NCBI GenBank assembly: GCA_050951585.1
Contig: JBMNJI010000012.1
Coordinates: forward strand, 8,070 to 72,069
Reading direction: 5' to 3'
DNA length: 64,000 nt
Source: UBA3937 sp050951585
GTDB lineage: Bacteria > Bacillota > Peptococcia > DRI-13 > DTU073
The notes beneath the pieces are model-generated. The model did no database searches, was not told where the DNA came from, and was given only the letters and a program-made list of their open reading frames with translations. Shown here piece after piece: positions 1 through 9,431 of the stretch. The number at the start of each line of letters is the position of its first letter. Position 1 is the first letter of the stretch. The position numbers and the translations under genes were made by a program.

Positions 1-1
1 C

Positions 2-310
2 ACTACGGTAAAAGTGCAGTTACCTCTTGCCGGGACTAAGGTAGCAGAAGGAAGCAAGGTAGTATTATATAGCAGTATACCGGCAAAAGGGGCGGAGCCG
101 GAAACGGTTGCCGTACCCGATTTTACAGGAAAGACCATCGGGGAAGTCAAAGAGTTGGCCGGTCTGCTGAACCTTAATTTTGAGATACAAGGGAGCGGCG
201 AAGTCGTTCGGCAGGAACCGGAGCCGGGCATACAACTTCCGGTTGGCAGTACTGTGAAGATTTATCTCGAGGTATTGACGGAGGATGCCATGGAAGTAAT
301 CGGACCTTGA
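2..310 (+). CDS. C-terminal end of a PASTA-domain penicillin-binding protein (partial)
   Basis: The reading frame is already open at the window edge and stops with TGA at 308-310, so only about 102 C-terminal residues are visible. They contain the end of one PASTA repeat (VAEGSKVVLYSS) and one full PASTA repeat (VAVPDFTGKTIGEVK through VGSTVKIYLE). PASTA repeats bind peptidoglycan or muropeptides and sit at the end of FtsI/SpoVD-type transpeptidases. In many Clostridia such a gene directly precedes murE, as here. The transpeptidase domain is outside the window, so division PBP versus sporulation SpoVD cannot be decided. Confidence 0.8.
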   Translation, partial: TTVKVQLPLAGTKVAEGSKVVLYSSIPAKGAEPETVAVPDFTGKTIGEVKELAGLLNLNFEIQGSGEVVRQEPEPGIQLPVGSTVKIYLEVLTEDAMEVIGP

Positions 311-406
311 GTTTCCCGCGTAATTACTTCGGCAATAATAATACCAGAAACTCCAAAAATAGAATTATAGAAAAAAATATTATATTTTGTGAAAGGGTGG
401 ATACAC

Positions 407-1912
407 TTGAATTTGCAGGAACTGATCAATGGAATAGAATATATAGCATCTGGTGGCAAGCTCGATCTTGAAGTGGAAATGATTACTGAGGATACACGCC
501 AAATAAAAGCAAAAGCACTTTTTGTGGCTGTGCCGGGCTTTAAAACCGACGGACATAAGTTCATTCAGACTGCCTTGCAAAATGGGGCGGTAGCAGTGGT
601 GATTGAGAATGAGGAGTACCGGTCCAACCAATACCCTTGGATCCAGGTAAAAAATTGCCGCAAAATTTTAGCTGATTTAAGCAGTGCTTTTTATGGACAC
701 CCCAGCCGTAAAATGAATATTGTAGGGGTAACAGGGACAAATGGAAAGACAACGACCACCAATCTGATTGCCAAGGTTCTGGAAAACGCCCAGCACCGTG
801 TTGGCTTGATTGGGACGATCCATAACCGCATCGGGGAGGAGATCATTCCGGTTGAACATACTACGCCGGGAGCGCCGGAGTTACAGCGCACCTTGCGGTA
901 TTTTGCCGAGCAGGGAGCGGATTATGCTGTTATGGAAGTAAGCTCCCATGCCTTGGATTTACATCGGGTTGATCAGACGGAATATGATATTGCGGTATTT
1001 ACTAATTTAACACAGGATCATCTTGATTATCACGAGAATATGGAAAACTATCTGGCCGCAAAGGGAAAATTATTTAGCAGACTGGGTCAGAACAGTTTTA
1101 AAAAGCGGCGTAAATTTGCTATTCTGAATGCCGATGATCCCGCAAGCGACCTGCTGGCGGACAGAACAATGGCGCCGGTGATTAAATACGGGGTGAAAAA
1201 CGATGCTGACGTCAAGGCGGAAAAGGTCAGGGTATTGCCCGAAGGTGTGGAATTTTATCTAAAGTACACGGATCAGGAGTTACCGATCAAGCTTAAACTG
1301 GCAGGGCTATTTAATGTTTATAATGCCTTAGCGGCGATCGCTGTCGGGCTTGTTGAGGGGATTCCGGCCGAACAAATCATTGCTGTATTAGAAGAGGTGC
1401 CAGGGATACCCGGACGTTTTGAAAATGTGCAAAGCGGCGGCAACGGTGATTACACGGTCATTGTGGATTATTCCCACACGCCGGACAGTTTGGAGAATTG
1501 CCTGAAGACCGCCAGGACCTTTGCGAGAGGGCGGGTTATTGCCGTCTTTGGCTGCGGCGGAGACCGTGACCGGACCAAAAGGCCGCTGATGGGGGAAATA
1601 GCGGGACGCCAAGCGGATGTATGTATTGTTACCTCCGATAATCCCCGTTCGGAGAATCCGGAGAGCATTATTGATGAAATTATGCCAGGACTGGAAAAAA
1701 CCATCGGAGGTAAACAGTATTTCCGTCTTGCCGACCGAAAAGAGGCAATTTTCAAGGCAATTCAGGAAGCAAAGCCGGAGGATGTGGTCATTATTGCGGG
1801 TAAGGGCCATGAAGATTATCAGATTATCGGTTCGGAGGTAATTCATTTTGATGACCGGGAAGTGGCGCTTGATGCCTTGCGTCAAACCGGAAAGCTTAAT
1901 AAGAGTAAGTAG
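407..1912 (+). CDS. murE: UDP-MurNAc-tripeptide synthetase MurE
   Basis: Cytoplasmic ATP-dependent ligase that adds the third amino acid (meso-diaminopimelate or lysine) to UDP-MurNAc-L-Ala-D-Glu. The Mur-ligase P-loop VTGTNGKTTTTNLIAK is present, as are the Mur motifs EVSSHALDLHR, FTNLTQDHLDYH and the C-terminal DNPRSENPE. DNPR in the last of these is the signature usually linked to meso-DAP specificity. The TTG at 407 is preferred because AAAGGGTGG (392-400) lies 6 nt before it; the in-frame GTG at 389 overlaps poor sequence. The product is about 501 aa, normal for MurE. It begins the Mur ligase run but is followed by mraY rather than murF. Confidence 0.95.
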   Translation: MNLQELINGIEYIASGGKLDLEVEMITEDTRQIKAKALFVAVPGFKTDGHKFIQTALQNGAVAVVIENEEYRSNQYPWIQVKNCRKILADLSSAFYGHPSRKMNIVGVTGTNGKTTTTNLIAKVLENAQHRVGLIGTIHNRIGEEIIPVEHTTPGAPELQRTLRYFAEQGADYAVMEVSSHALDLHRVDQTEYDIAVFTNLTQDHLDYHENMENYLAAKGKLFSRLGQNSFKKRRKFAILNADDPASDLLADRTMAPVIKYGVKNDADVKAEKVRVLPEGVEFYLKYTDQELPIKLKLAGLFNVYNALAAIAVGLVEGIPAEQIIAVLEEVPGIPGRFENVQSGGNGDYTVIVDYSHTPDSLENCLKTARTFARGRVIAVFGCGGDRDRTKRPLMGEIAGRQADVCIVTSDNPRSENPESIIDEIMPGLEKTIGGKQYFRLADRKEAIFKAIQEAKPEDVVIIAGKGHEDYQIIGSEVIHFDDREVALDALRQTGKLNKSK

Positions 1913-1917
1913 AAAAG

Positions 1918-1986
1918 CTGGAGAAAATTACACTTGCTATTCAAGACATTTTGGCATATGCTGGTGAATGTGAGTTTTTTATGTAA
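1918..1986 (+). pseudogene. Possible murF remnant
   Basis: murF normally lies between murE and mraY, but here only 143 bp separate them. Six bases after the murE stop, a frame reads LEKITLAIQDILAYAGE before stopping at TAA 1984-1986. It has no proper start codon. It resembles the first residues of MurF proteins, which open with a similar T-L-x-D-I-x-x-x-x-G-G stretch. The following 70 bp up to mraY show no recognisable MurF C-terminus. The match is short and from memory, so this is tentative. It could also be meaningless spacer. Confidence 0.3.
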
Positions 1987-2055
1987 CTTCGATGTTAGCG
2001 GACGACGGCTTTGGTCAGAGCTGTTTTTGGCAAGAGACAGAGGAGGTTTTCCAGG

Positions 2056-3012
2056 ATGCAGGATTATCATCTGGCGCTAGTTTTAGCCATCGCCATTTGC
2101 TTATTTAGCGGACCGATCTTGATTCCGTTCTTACATAAATTAAAATTTGGACAGCAAATCCGCACCGATGGGCCGAAAGCGCATCTGAAAAAGGCCGGAA
2201 CACCAACTATGGGGGGGATCATGTTTTTCCTGGGTCTCTCAGTGTGTTTTATCTTTAGCGAAGAGCTCTCATCGCGCCTTTTGGTTTTATTGCTGGTTAC
2301 TTTTGGCTTCGGATTAATTGGTTTTTTTGATGATTTTATCAAGATTGTCATGAAACGCTCCCTCGGTTTAACGGCACGAGAAAAAATCCTGGGACAACTT
2401 CTTCTGGCCGGGGTTTTTGCGTACGTGGCGGCGACTTACTTGGGCCGGGGGACGGAGGTCATCTTTCCCGGGACGGCCTTTCGTCTTGATTTGGGCTGGT
2501 TTTACCTGCCTTTTGCAATTTTCGTGCTTGTGGGCACGGTCAATGCGATTAATCTTACCGATGGCCTGGATGGTTTGGCCACGGGAGTAATGGTTTTTAC
2601 GGCCTTAGTTTTTCTCTTGCTGGCTAATGCCTGGGGATTAACTGATGTCCGGCTGTTTTGTGCGGCCTTATTAGGCAGTTGCCTGGGTTTTCTCTTTTTT
2701 AATCTGCATCCGGCCCGCCTTTTTATGGGGGATACCGGGTCTTTGGCTTTGGGCGGAGCAGTAGGCGCCTTGGCTGTTATGATGAAAATGGAGCTGCTTT
2801 TACCTTTATTGGGAGCGGTTTATGTCATAGATACCCTTTCCGTTATTTTGCAGGTGGGCTATTTTCGTCTGACGGGCGGAAAACGGCTTTTTCTAATGGC
2901 TCCCCTTCACCATCACTTTGAGTTATTGGGGTGGAAGGAGCAGAAGGTTGTTTTTCTTTTCTGGTCTGCGGCGGCTTTTTTTGCGATATTAACGGTAATT
3001 ATTGTGTTATAG
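2056..3012 (+). CDS. mraY: Phospho-MurNAc-pentapeptide transferase MraY
   Basis: Integral membrane enzyme that moves phospho-MurNAc-pentapeptide onto undecaprenyl phosphate to make lipid I. The ATG at 2056 follows AGGAGG (2041-2046) by 9 nt; a longer in-frame start at 2011 has no such site. Visible family motifs are KKAGTPTMGG near residue 50, the acidic FDDFIK in the first cytoplasmic loop, NLTDGLDGLA and the C-terminal APLHHHFEL. About ten hydrophobic segments fit the usual topology, and 318 aa is the typical length. It is probably cotranscribed with murD, 47 bp downstream. Confidence 0.95.
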   Translation: MQDYHLALVLAIAICLFSGPILIPFLHKLKFGQQIRTDGPKAHLKKAGTPTMGGIMFFLGLSVCFIFSEELSSRLLVLLLVTFGFGLIGFFDDFIKIVMKRSLGLTAREKILGQLLLAGVFAYVAATYLGRGTEVIFPGTAFRLDLGWFYLPFAIFVLVGTVNAINLTDGLDGLATGVMVFTALVFLLLANAWGLTDVRLFCAALLGSCLGFLFFNLHPARLFMGDTGSLALGGAVGALAVMMKMELLLPLLGAVYVIDTLSVILQVGYFRLTGGKRLFLMAPLHHHFELLGWKEQKVVFLFWSAAAFFAILTVIIVL

Positions 3013-3059
3013 CCAAGTGGCGGGAGATAGAGGAGCAGTAATTTACGGGGGGGAAGCAG

Positions 3060-4421
3060 TTGGAAATAGCCGGAAAAAGAGTGCTGATCATTGGCGCGGC
3101 CAGGAGTGGCCTGGCGGCGGCTCAATATTTAGCCGGGCGTGGCGCGCTGGTCAGCTTAAATGATCTCAAGAAGAGAGAAGAAATGGCTGAAGAGCAAATA
3201 TTGTTACTGGAAAATCTGGGGATAGAATTGATTTTGGGGCGGCATGCTCAGGTTTCGCAAATGAGACCGGATTTTGTGATCGTCAGTCCGGGAGTGCCTT
3301 TTGAGGCGCCGCCGTTAAGGGAGGCAGAAAATGCCGGCATTCCGGTCTGGGGCGAACTGGAGTTGGCTTCCCGTTTGACGAAAGCATCTCTTGTGGCAGT
3401 GACGGGCACTAATGGGAAGACGACCACAACCAGCCTGATTGGCAAAATATTTCTGGATGCCGGACGCAAGACCTTTGTCGGCGGCAATATCGGCGTGCCC
3501 TTTGTCGGCAAAGCTCTGGAGCTGGGGCCGGAGGATCTGGCGGTGCTGGAGGTATCCAGTTTTCAACTGGCGGCAACGGAGACGTTTCATCCGCGGGTTT
3601 CGCTGATTCTGAACATTACCCCGGATCACCTTGACCGTCATCATACCATGAAGGGCTATATTGACGCGAAAGCAAAAGTATTTGCCAACCAAACAGCGGA
3701 AGATTTTTTAATTTTAAATAAGGATGATGAGGAAACGGCAAAATTAGCGTCCCGTGCACGGACGAACGTTCTATTTTTTAGCCGTAAACATATGCTAGAG
3801 CAGGGCTTTTATGTGGAAGACGGCTGGATAGTGGCAAAAGATGCGCGGCAAACGGTCCGTTTGGTGCAGATTGCGGAATTGCAGATCAAAGGCGGACACA
3901 ATGTGGAAAATGCGCTCGCCGCGGCAGCTGCTGGTTGGGTGATGGGCGTTGACAGGCAAAGCCTGGCCCACAGTTTGCGTACTTTTCAGCCGGTTGAGCA
4001 CCGTCTGGAGCCTGTATTGACTCATCAAGGGGTGACCTACATTAATGATTCGAAAGGAACGAACCCTGATGCCTCCATTAAAGCGCTGGAAGCTTTTACT
4101 GAGCCGATTGTCCTCATTGCCGGAGGAAGACACAAGGGAAGTGATTTAGGGCCATTTGCCGAAAAAATCAAGGAACGGGTCAAAGAGCTTGTTTTAGTCG
4201 GGGAAGCGGCAATGGAAATAAATGAGGCGGTCAAAAAAGTGGGGTATACCCATATTCATATGGCGGACAGCTTTGCTGCTGCCGTGGAAAAGGCCAGCAA
4301 TCTGGCCGAAAAAGGCGATATTGTGCTGTTATCGCCGGCGTGTGCCAGCTTCGATATGTTTGCCAATTTCGAGCAGCGCGGAGAAGTCTTCAAAGAGTTG
4401 GTGCATCAACTGGTGAGATGA
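3060..4421 (+). CDS. murD: UDP-MurNAc-L-alanine:D-glutamate ligase MurD
   Basis: Cytoplasmic ligase that adds D-glutamate to UDP-MurNAc-L-Ala. An N-terminal nucleotide-fold segment (GKRVLIIGAARSGLAAA) is followed by the Mur P-loop VTGTNGKTTTTSLIGK, EVSSFQLA and ILNITPDHLDRH. The C-terminal domain has YINDSKGTNPDA and LLSPACASFDMF, both diagnostic of MurD. It starts with TTG behind a GGGGGGGAAG ribosome site. The 453 aa length is normal and no catalytic motif is missing. Confidence 0.95.
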   Translation: MEIAGKRVLIIGAARSGLAAAQYLAGRGALVSLNDLKKREEMAEEQILLLENLGIELILGRHAQVSQMRPDFVIVSPGVPFEAPPLREAENAGIPVWGELELASRLTKASLVAVTGTNGKTTTTSLIGKIFLDAGRKTFVGGNIGVPFVGKALELGPEDLAVLEVSSFQLAATETFHPRVSLILNITPDHLDRHHTMKGYIDAKAKVFANQTAEDFLILNKDDEETAKLASRARTNVLFFSRKHMLEQGFYVEDGWIVAKDARQTVRLVQIAELQIKGGHNVENALAAAAAGWVMGVDRQSLAHSLRTFQPVEHRLEPVLTHQGVTYINDSKGTNPDASIKALEAFTEPIVLIAGGRHKGSDLGPFAEKIKERVKELVLVGEAAMEINEAVKKVGYTHIHMADSFAAAVEKASNLAEKGDIVLLSPACASFDMFANFEQRGEVFKELVHQLVR

Positions 4422-4462
4422 GTAATGTGGATGGTAAGTTGGTTTATTGAGGTGATAATAGG

Positions 4463-5555
4463 ATGCGGTTTAAAAAGAAGGGGAGACCTGATTTACTGAT
4501 TTTTTTCGTGACCTTAATTCTCTTAGCCATCGGTGTAATCATGGTCTTTAGTGCCAGTTATTACGATACGTTGGAAAAGGACCCTTACTATTATCTACGC
4601 AAACAGTTAACCTGGGCGTTTCTTGGCATTATTTTAATGGTAATTATGATGAAAATTGACTACTACCGCTGGAAGCCTTATATCGGGTTGGCTTTTGCGG
4701 CAGGGTTAGTTTTGTTAGTTGCCGTCTTATTTACGGAGCCGGTCAAAGGCTCTAAACGGTGGATTGATTTAGGATTTTCTGGTTTACAACCTTCGGAACT
4801 GATGAAGCTTTGTATAATTTTTCTGATGGCGCATCGCTTAAGCAGACCCGGTACGGATATCAAAAAGCTGATTACCGGGGTAGGTCCTTATCTGGCTATA
4901 TTAGGGTTGGTCGCATTCCTCATTATGCTGGAACCTGATTTGGGCACTACCTTGGCGATTGCCGGGACGGTGGGGATCATGTTGCTTGCCGCCGGCTTAC
5001 GCCTTTCACATGCAGGGTTGTTGGTGTTTCTAGGGGTGGCCGGTGTCGTGGTGGCAATTTTGATGGACCCCACCCGCATGGCCCGGATTACCGGCTGGTG
5101 GAATCCGTGGGCAGATACCGGCGATAAGGGTTATCAGATCATCAATTCCCTTTACGCCTTAGGCTCGGGTGGCTTTTTTGGCATGGGGCTGGGTAACAGC
5201 AGGCAAAAATTGGATTACCTGCCGGAGCAGAATACTGATTTTATTTTTGCTATACTGGGAGAAGAGTTAGGTTTTCTGGGCGCATTTCTGGTTGTTGTAT
5301 TATTCTTCGTCCTGGCCTGGCGGGGTTACCGGATTGCGTTGACCTGTCCTGATTCCTTTGGCTGTTTGTCTGGCGGTGGGCCTCACGACGATGATTGTTT
5401 TACAGGCCTTTATGAATATGGGCGTAGTATCGGGCTTAATACCCATCACCGGCATTTCGCTTCCGTTTATCAGTTATGGCGGTTCTTCTCTGCTCATCTC
5501 CATGATGGGGATTGGCGTTTTGTTAAATATTTCACGTTATACCCGGAATACATAG
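4463..5555 (+). CDS. ftsW: Septal glycosyltransferase FtsW, frameshifted
   Basis: SEDS-family polytopic membrane protein that polymerises septal peptidoglycan with a partner PBP. The first about 300 residues are clear FtsW: VIMVFSASYYDT, GSKRWIDLG, QPSELMKL, MLEPDLGTT and QNTDFIFAILGEELGF. After PDSFGCL the frame goes wrong. The missing C-terminus (LAVGLTTMIVLQAF, PFISYGGSSLL, LNISRYTRNT, stop 5553-5555) continues in another frame. Removing one T near 5369 restores an uninterrupted 363-aa protein. Without the correction the frame runs nonsensically to 5668. Because ftsW is normally essential, a sequencing error or a second copy elsewhere is likely. Confidence 0.9.
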
Positions 5556-5660
5556 AAAAGGGAAACCTGACTGTCTGGTGCCGGCAGATTGTTGGACAAA
5601 GCTGCCGCATCAGGGCGGGGGAAAACGCCCCGGAGCAAGTGAGAAAAAGGGGAAGACAAG

Positions 5661-6821
5661 GTGGATAATAAGGTGGAAGATAAAAATAAAAACGCGATAC
5701 GGGTGATTCTGACCGGAGGTGGCACAGGGGGGCATATTTACCCGGCTGTAGCCATTGGGCAGGCCATCAGGCAGGAGTGGCCCGGGGCGGAAATCCTCTA
5801 TATTGGAACAAAGCAAGGGCTGGAAAATAGAATTGTGCCGGAGGCTGGTTTCCCGCTGACCCTGATTGATGTTGAGGGTTGGCAAAGAAAAGTATCTCTG
5901 CAGGCCGTCAAGGCCGGTTGGAAAGCCCTCAAAGCCTTTGGCGCCGCCAGAGAAATCATCCGCCGTTTTTCACCCCAATTGGTCATTGGGACAGGAGGTT
6001 ATGTTTGTCTGCCGGTGGTTTGGGCCGCCTCACGCATGGGGATTCCCACCTTATTGCATGAACAGAATGCCTTGCCCGGGCTGACTAACCGTTTATTAGC
6101 AAACCGCGTCAATCAAATCTTACTTACGTTTGCCGCCGCGCAGCAGTATTTTCCGGCCAAGGCGCAAGAAAAACTGCAGGTCACCGGATTACCGGTCAGA
6201 CCGGCGATCTTGCAGGTGACCAGGGAAGCAGGCTTACGGTTCTTCGGTTTAGCGCCGGAAAAGCTTACGCTGGTTTCGGTAGGTGGTTCGCGTGGGGCCA
6301 AAACCATTAATCAGGCCATGTTAGCTGTATGCCGTAAATATGCCGGTGACCCCGGGGTGCAGATCATTCATCTGACCGGGCAGTCTGGCCACGATGAGTT
6401 TACCGCAGAGTTGCAGTTAGCAGGAATAAATTGGAATAATAATGGGAATGTTATTATTAAACCTTATTTGCCTGAAATGGAGTATGCCTTGGCTTGCGCT
6501 GATTTATGCGTAGCCAGATGCGGTGCCGCATTTCTCGCGGAAATGACCGTACGGGGTATCCCCGGAATCTTAATTCCTTATCCCTATGCGGCGGAAAATC
6601 ATCAGGAATATAATGCCCGGGATTTGGTAGCCCAGGGGGCTGCCGAATTAATTCTGGACCGGGATTTAAGCGGAGAGACTTTATTGGCTAAGGTTGAGGA
6701 ATTACTTCAGCAAAAGGCGAAGAGACAGTCGATGGCCGCAAATAGTTTGCGGGCCGGAAAACCTGAGGCCATGGAGAATATCTTAAAGATCATCAGACAG
6801 TATTGTCCGCCATGCCATTAA
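5661..6821 (+). CDS. murG: Lipid II synthase MurG
   Basis: Peripheral membrane GT28 glycosyltransferase that adds GlcNAc to lipid I to form lipid II. The N-terminal domain has the phosphate loop LTGGGTGGHIYPA and the second Gly-rich loop IGTGGYVCLP, then HEQNALPGLTN. The C-terminal UDP-GlcNAc-binding domain has VGGSRGAKTIN, the A-R-C-G-A-A-F loop and IPYPYAAENHQ. The GTG start lies behind AAAAAGGGGAAG. The first dozen residues are Lys/Asn-rich and could be a short extension. Length 386 aa. A gap of about 210 bp with a promoter-like sequence precedes murC. Confidence 0.95.
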   Translation: MDNKVEDKNKNAIRVILTGGGTGGHIYPAVAIGQAIRQEWPGAEILYIGTKQGLENRIVPEAGFPLTLIDVEGWQRKVSLQAVKAGWKALKAFGAAREIIRRFSPQLVIGTGGYVCLPVVWAASRMGIPTLLHEQNALPGLTNRLLANRVNQILLTFAAAQQYFPAKAQEKLQVTGLPVRPAILQVTREAGLRFFGLAPEKLTLVSVGGSRGAKTINQAMLAVCRKYAGDPGVQIIHLTGQSGHDEFTAELQLAGINWNNNGNVIIKPYLPEMEYALACADLCVARCGAAFLAEMTVRGIPGILIPYPYAAENHQEYNARDLVAQGAAELILDRDLSGETLLAKVEELLQQKAKRQSMAANSLRAGKPEAMENILKIIRQYCPPCH

Positions 6822-6947
6822 AGCAAAAATCCGTGAGATCGCGAATGGAACTGACGGGGAAAACCAGGGAATTTTGCGGAGCAACGCCGAAATATTTTTG
6901 GCGGGAGGACAAGCTGAAAAGCTACTGCCAGGCTCTTTTGTAACACC

Positions 6948-6976
6948 TTCACATTTGTTTGCATATATAGTAAACT
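6948..6976 (+). promoter_or_regulatory. Putative sigma-A promoter upstream of murC
   Basis: TTCACA (6948-6953), 17-bp spacer, TAAACT (6971-6976), in the murG-murC gap. Neither box is perfect. It would give the murC-murB-murA block its own transcription start. The rest of the gap (6822-6947) shows no gene. Confidence 0.35.
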
Positions 6977-7031
6977 ACAGAGCTGAAAGAAGGAGGGTTG
7001 TGGCAGTAATAGAGAGGAGATGTATCCAGCG

Positions 7032-8444
7032 ATGCAGGAAAAAGAGATGATACATTTTATCGGGATAGGTGGGGCCGGAATGAGCGGGATCGCCCGCATA
7101 CTATTAGAGCTAGGGTATGAGGTCTCCGGTTCCGATCTTTGCACTTCGGAAACAACCAGACGTTTGGAGCTTTTAGGAGCGAGGGTTTTTTTGGGGCATC
7201 ATGCCGATCATGTCAATGAGGATCATACGACCGTGGTGATTAGTTCTGCTATTCCTGAAGAAAATCCGGAGGTGATTAAAGCCAAAGAATTAGGCATTCC
7301 TGTTCTGCAGAGGGCAGAAATGCTGAGCAGATTAATGGAGCGGCAACACGGTATTGCGATAGCCGGTGCACACGGGAAAACAACTACTTCCTCCATTATT
7401 TCTTTATTGTTTGAGAAAAACGGATATGATCCGACGATTGTTTTGGGGGGAGAATTAAACGATATCGGAGGAAACGCGAAACTGGGGCGTGGGAAATATA
7501 TCATTGCGGAAGCCGATGAGTCTGACGGTTCCTTTTTAAAACTATTTCCGCAAATTACGGTGGTCACAAATATTGAAGATGATCATCTTGATCATTACGG
7601 GACAAAGGAGAATATCAGCGCGGCTTTTTATCAATTTCTTCTGCAAACGTCGGCGGACGGTTTTGCCGTTCTTTGTGCTGATGATCCGGGGGTAAAGGAG
7701 TTATTGCCGAAACTGGAAGGCAAGATGCGCATTCTCAAATATGGCTTGGACCCTGGTGCGGAGAATGATGCCGGTTATGATTATTTGGCCCGTGAGGTTA
7801 GGCTAAATCGCCTGGAAACGAGATTTCTGGCGGAAAGAGCAGGGGAGGTTCTGGGGGAGATAAAGCTTAGTGTTCCGGGCAGGCACAATGTCTCCAACGC
7901 TCTGGCCGCGGTGGCGGTTGCCATGGAATGTGGTTTATCCTTTGCCCAAATTGCGGCGAGTATAGCCGAATTTCGCGGGGTGCACCGCCGTTTTGAAAAG
8001 ATTGGGGAAGTAGACGGCGTGCATATTGTGGATGATTATGCCCATCATCCTTCTGAATTAAAGGCTACGCTGCAAGCAGCCCGCACCGTGCAACCGAAGA
8101 GGATTGTCGCTGTTTTCCAGCCCCATCGTTATACCAGAACCAAGAATTTGCAAACGGAATTTGGCACGGCCTTTCGCGAGGCGGATGTGTTAATCATGAC
8201 CGGTATTTATCCGGCAGGTGAAAAGCCGATTGAGGGAGTAGGTACCGAGCTGATTATCGACGAAATTGTCAAGCAGACGGGACAGAAGGTGGAGTACATT
8301 CCCGAACGGGAGATGCTGGCGTCTCGCCTGGTGGAAATAGTCCAACCGGGCGATCTGGTCCTGACGCTCGGGGCCGGGAATATTTGTTCTACCGGAATGG
8401 AATTAAAAAGACTTTTAGAGCAAAGAACGATGAAGGTATGTTAA
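7032..8444 (+). CDS. murC: UDP-MurNAc:L-alanine ligase MurC
   Basis: Cytoplasmic ligase that commits UDP-MurNAc to the peptide stem by adding L-alanine. It opens with IHFIGIGGAGMSGIA and has the P-loop AGAHGKTTTSSI, EADESDGSF, NIEDDHLDHY, the substrate loop VHRRFEKIG, DDYAHHPSE and FQPHRYTRT, all MurC signatures. ATG at 7032 is preferred over ATG at 7020, because the AGAGGAG site ends at 7019 and would have no spacing to the earlier codon. Length about 470 aa, normal. Confidence 0.95.
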   Translation: MQEKEMIHFIGIGGAGMSGIARILLELGYEVSGSDLCTSETTRRLELLGARVFLGHHADHVNEDHTTVVISSAIPEENPEVIKAKELGIPVLQRAEMLSRLMERQHGIAIAGAHGKTTTSSIISLLFEKNGYDPTIVLGGELNDIGGNAKLGRGKYIIAEADESDGSFLKLFPQITVVTNIEDDHLDHYGTKENISAAFYQFLLQTSADGFAVLCADDPGVKELLPKLEGKMRILKYGLDPGAENDAGYDYLAREVRLNRLETRFLAERAGEVLGEIKLSVPGRHNVSNALAAVAVAMECGLSFAQIAASIAEFRGVHRRFEKIGEVDGVHIVDDYAHHPSELKATLQAARTVQPKRIVAVFQPHRYTRTKNLQTEFGTAFREADVLIMTGIYPAGEKPIEGVGTELIIDEIVKQTGQKVEYIPEREMLASRLVEIVQPGDLVLTLGAGNICSTGMELKRLLEQRTMKVC

Positions 8445-8498
8445 ACAGATAAGACAAAGAGCGAAAAGGTTTTTTAAGGTTTAGATGAGGAGAGAGGA

Positions 8499-9425
8499 AT
8501 GGATACAGGAGTTTTTTATGAACAGCTAGCGGAGAGAAAATACGGACCGCTTTTCCGGGGAGTGCCTCTGAAAAATTATACTTCGTGGAAAATTGGGGGA
8601 CCAGCGGATATTCTTTATTGCCCGCGGCATTACCTGGAATGTGCGGAAGTCCTGCAATTAGCCAAAAAGGCCGATATTCCGGTTACCTTTCTGGGCGCCG
8701 GTTCAAATGTGCTGGTGGCCGATGAAGGGATTCGGGGATTGGTTATTCTGACGACCGAATGGCGTGAGCTAACCTGGGAAAGGTATCGGGTGACAGCCGG
8801 GTCGGGAACGTTAATTTCCGTCCTCAGTCGTGAGGCGGCGGAGAGGGGTTTGACCGGCCTGGAGTATGCCGTGGGCATTCCCGGGACCTTAGGGGGAGCG
8901 GTGATGATGAATGCCGGCGCATACGGTTATTCCCTTGCTCAGGTGCTTGAGCAGGTTAAGACACTGGATTTGGCAGGACAGTTGCGGGAATACACCCAAA
9001 CGGAACTGGAGCTCGGGTATCGTACCAGTATTTTTAAGAAGAAGAAAGAACTGATTGTTGAAGCAACACTTTCCCTCCAGCCGGGGGACACTGACCAAAT
9101 CAAAGAAACCATGAAAAGATACCTGCTTACCCGGCGGGAAAAACAGCCTTTGGAATTACCCAGTGCGGGGAGCGTTTTTAAGAATACGGAGCGGGGAGCG
9201 GGGCGGCTTGTTGAAGCAGTTGGAGCGAAAGGATGGCGGGTCGGGAACGCCCAGGTTTCGGAAAAACATGCCAACTTTATTGTGAATTTAGGGGAGGCTA
9301 AAGCGACAGATGTATTGCAGTTAATTGCGGAGGTGCAGGAAGCGGTCAAACGACAATTTAATGTGGAGTTGCAAACGGAAATTGTCCTTTTGGGTTTTGA
9401 AACGCATAGTTACACCGGGAGGTGA
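8499..9425 (+). CDS. murB: UDP-N-acetylenolpyruvoylglucosamine reductase MurB
   Basis: FAD-dependent cytoplasmic enzyme that reduces UDP-GlcNAc-enolpyruvate to UDP-MurNAc. It has the FAD-binding stretch LGAGSNVLVADEGI, GIPGTLGGAVMMNAGAYG, YRTSIF and the catalytic loop PSAGSVFKN (the Ser is the proton donor). The lack of an internal insert around YRxS and the 308 aa length fit type II MurB of Gram-positives. The gene ends 6 bp before murA, whose ribosome site GGAGGTG overlaps this stop, so the two are translationally linked. Confidence 0.95.
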   Translation: MDTGVFYEQLAERKYGPLFRGVPLKNYTSWKIGGPADILYCPRHYLECAEVLQLAKKADIPVTFLGAGSNVLVADEGIRGLVILTTEWRELTWERYRVTAGSGTLISVLSREAAERGLTGLEYAVGIPGTLGGAVMMNAGAYGYSLAQVLEQVKTLDLAGQLREYTQTELELGYRTSIFKKKKELIVEATLSLQPGDTDQIKETMKRYLLTRREKQPLELPSAGSVFKNTERGAGRLVEAVGAKGWRVGNAQVSEKHANFIVNLGEAKATDVLQLIAEVQEAVKRQFNVELQTEIVLLGFETHSYTGR

Positions 9426-9431
9426 AAGCTA

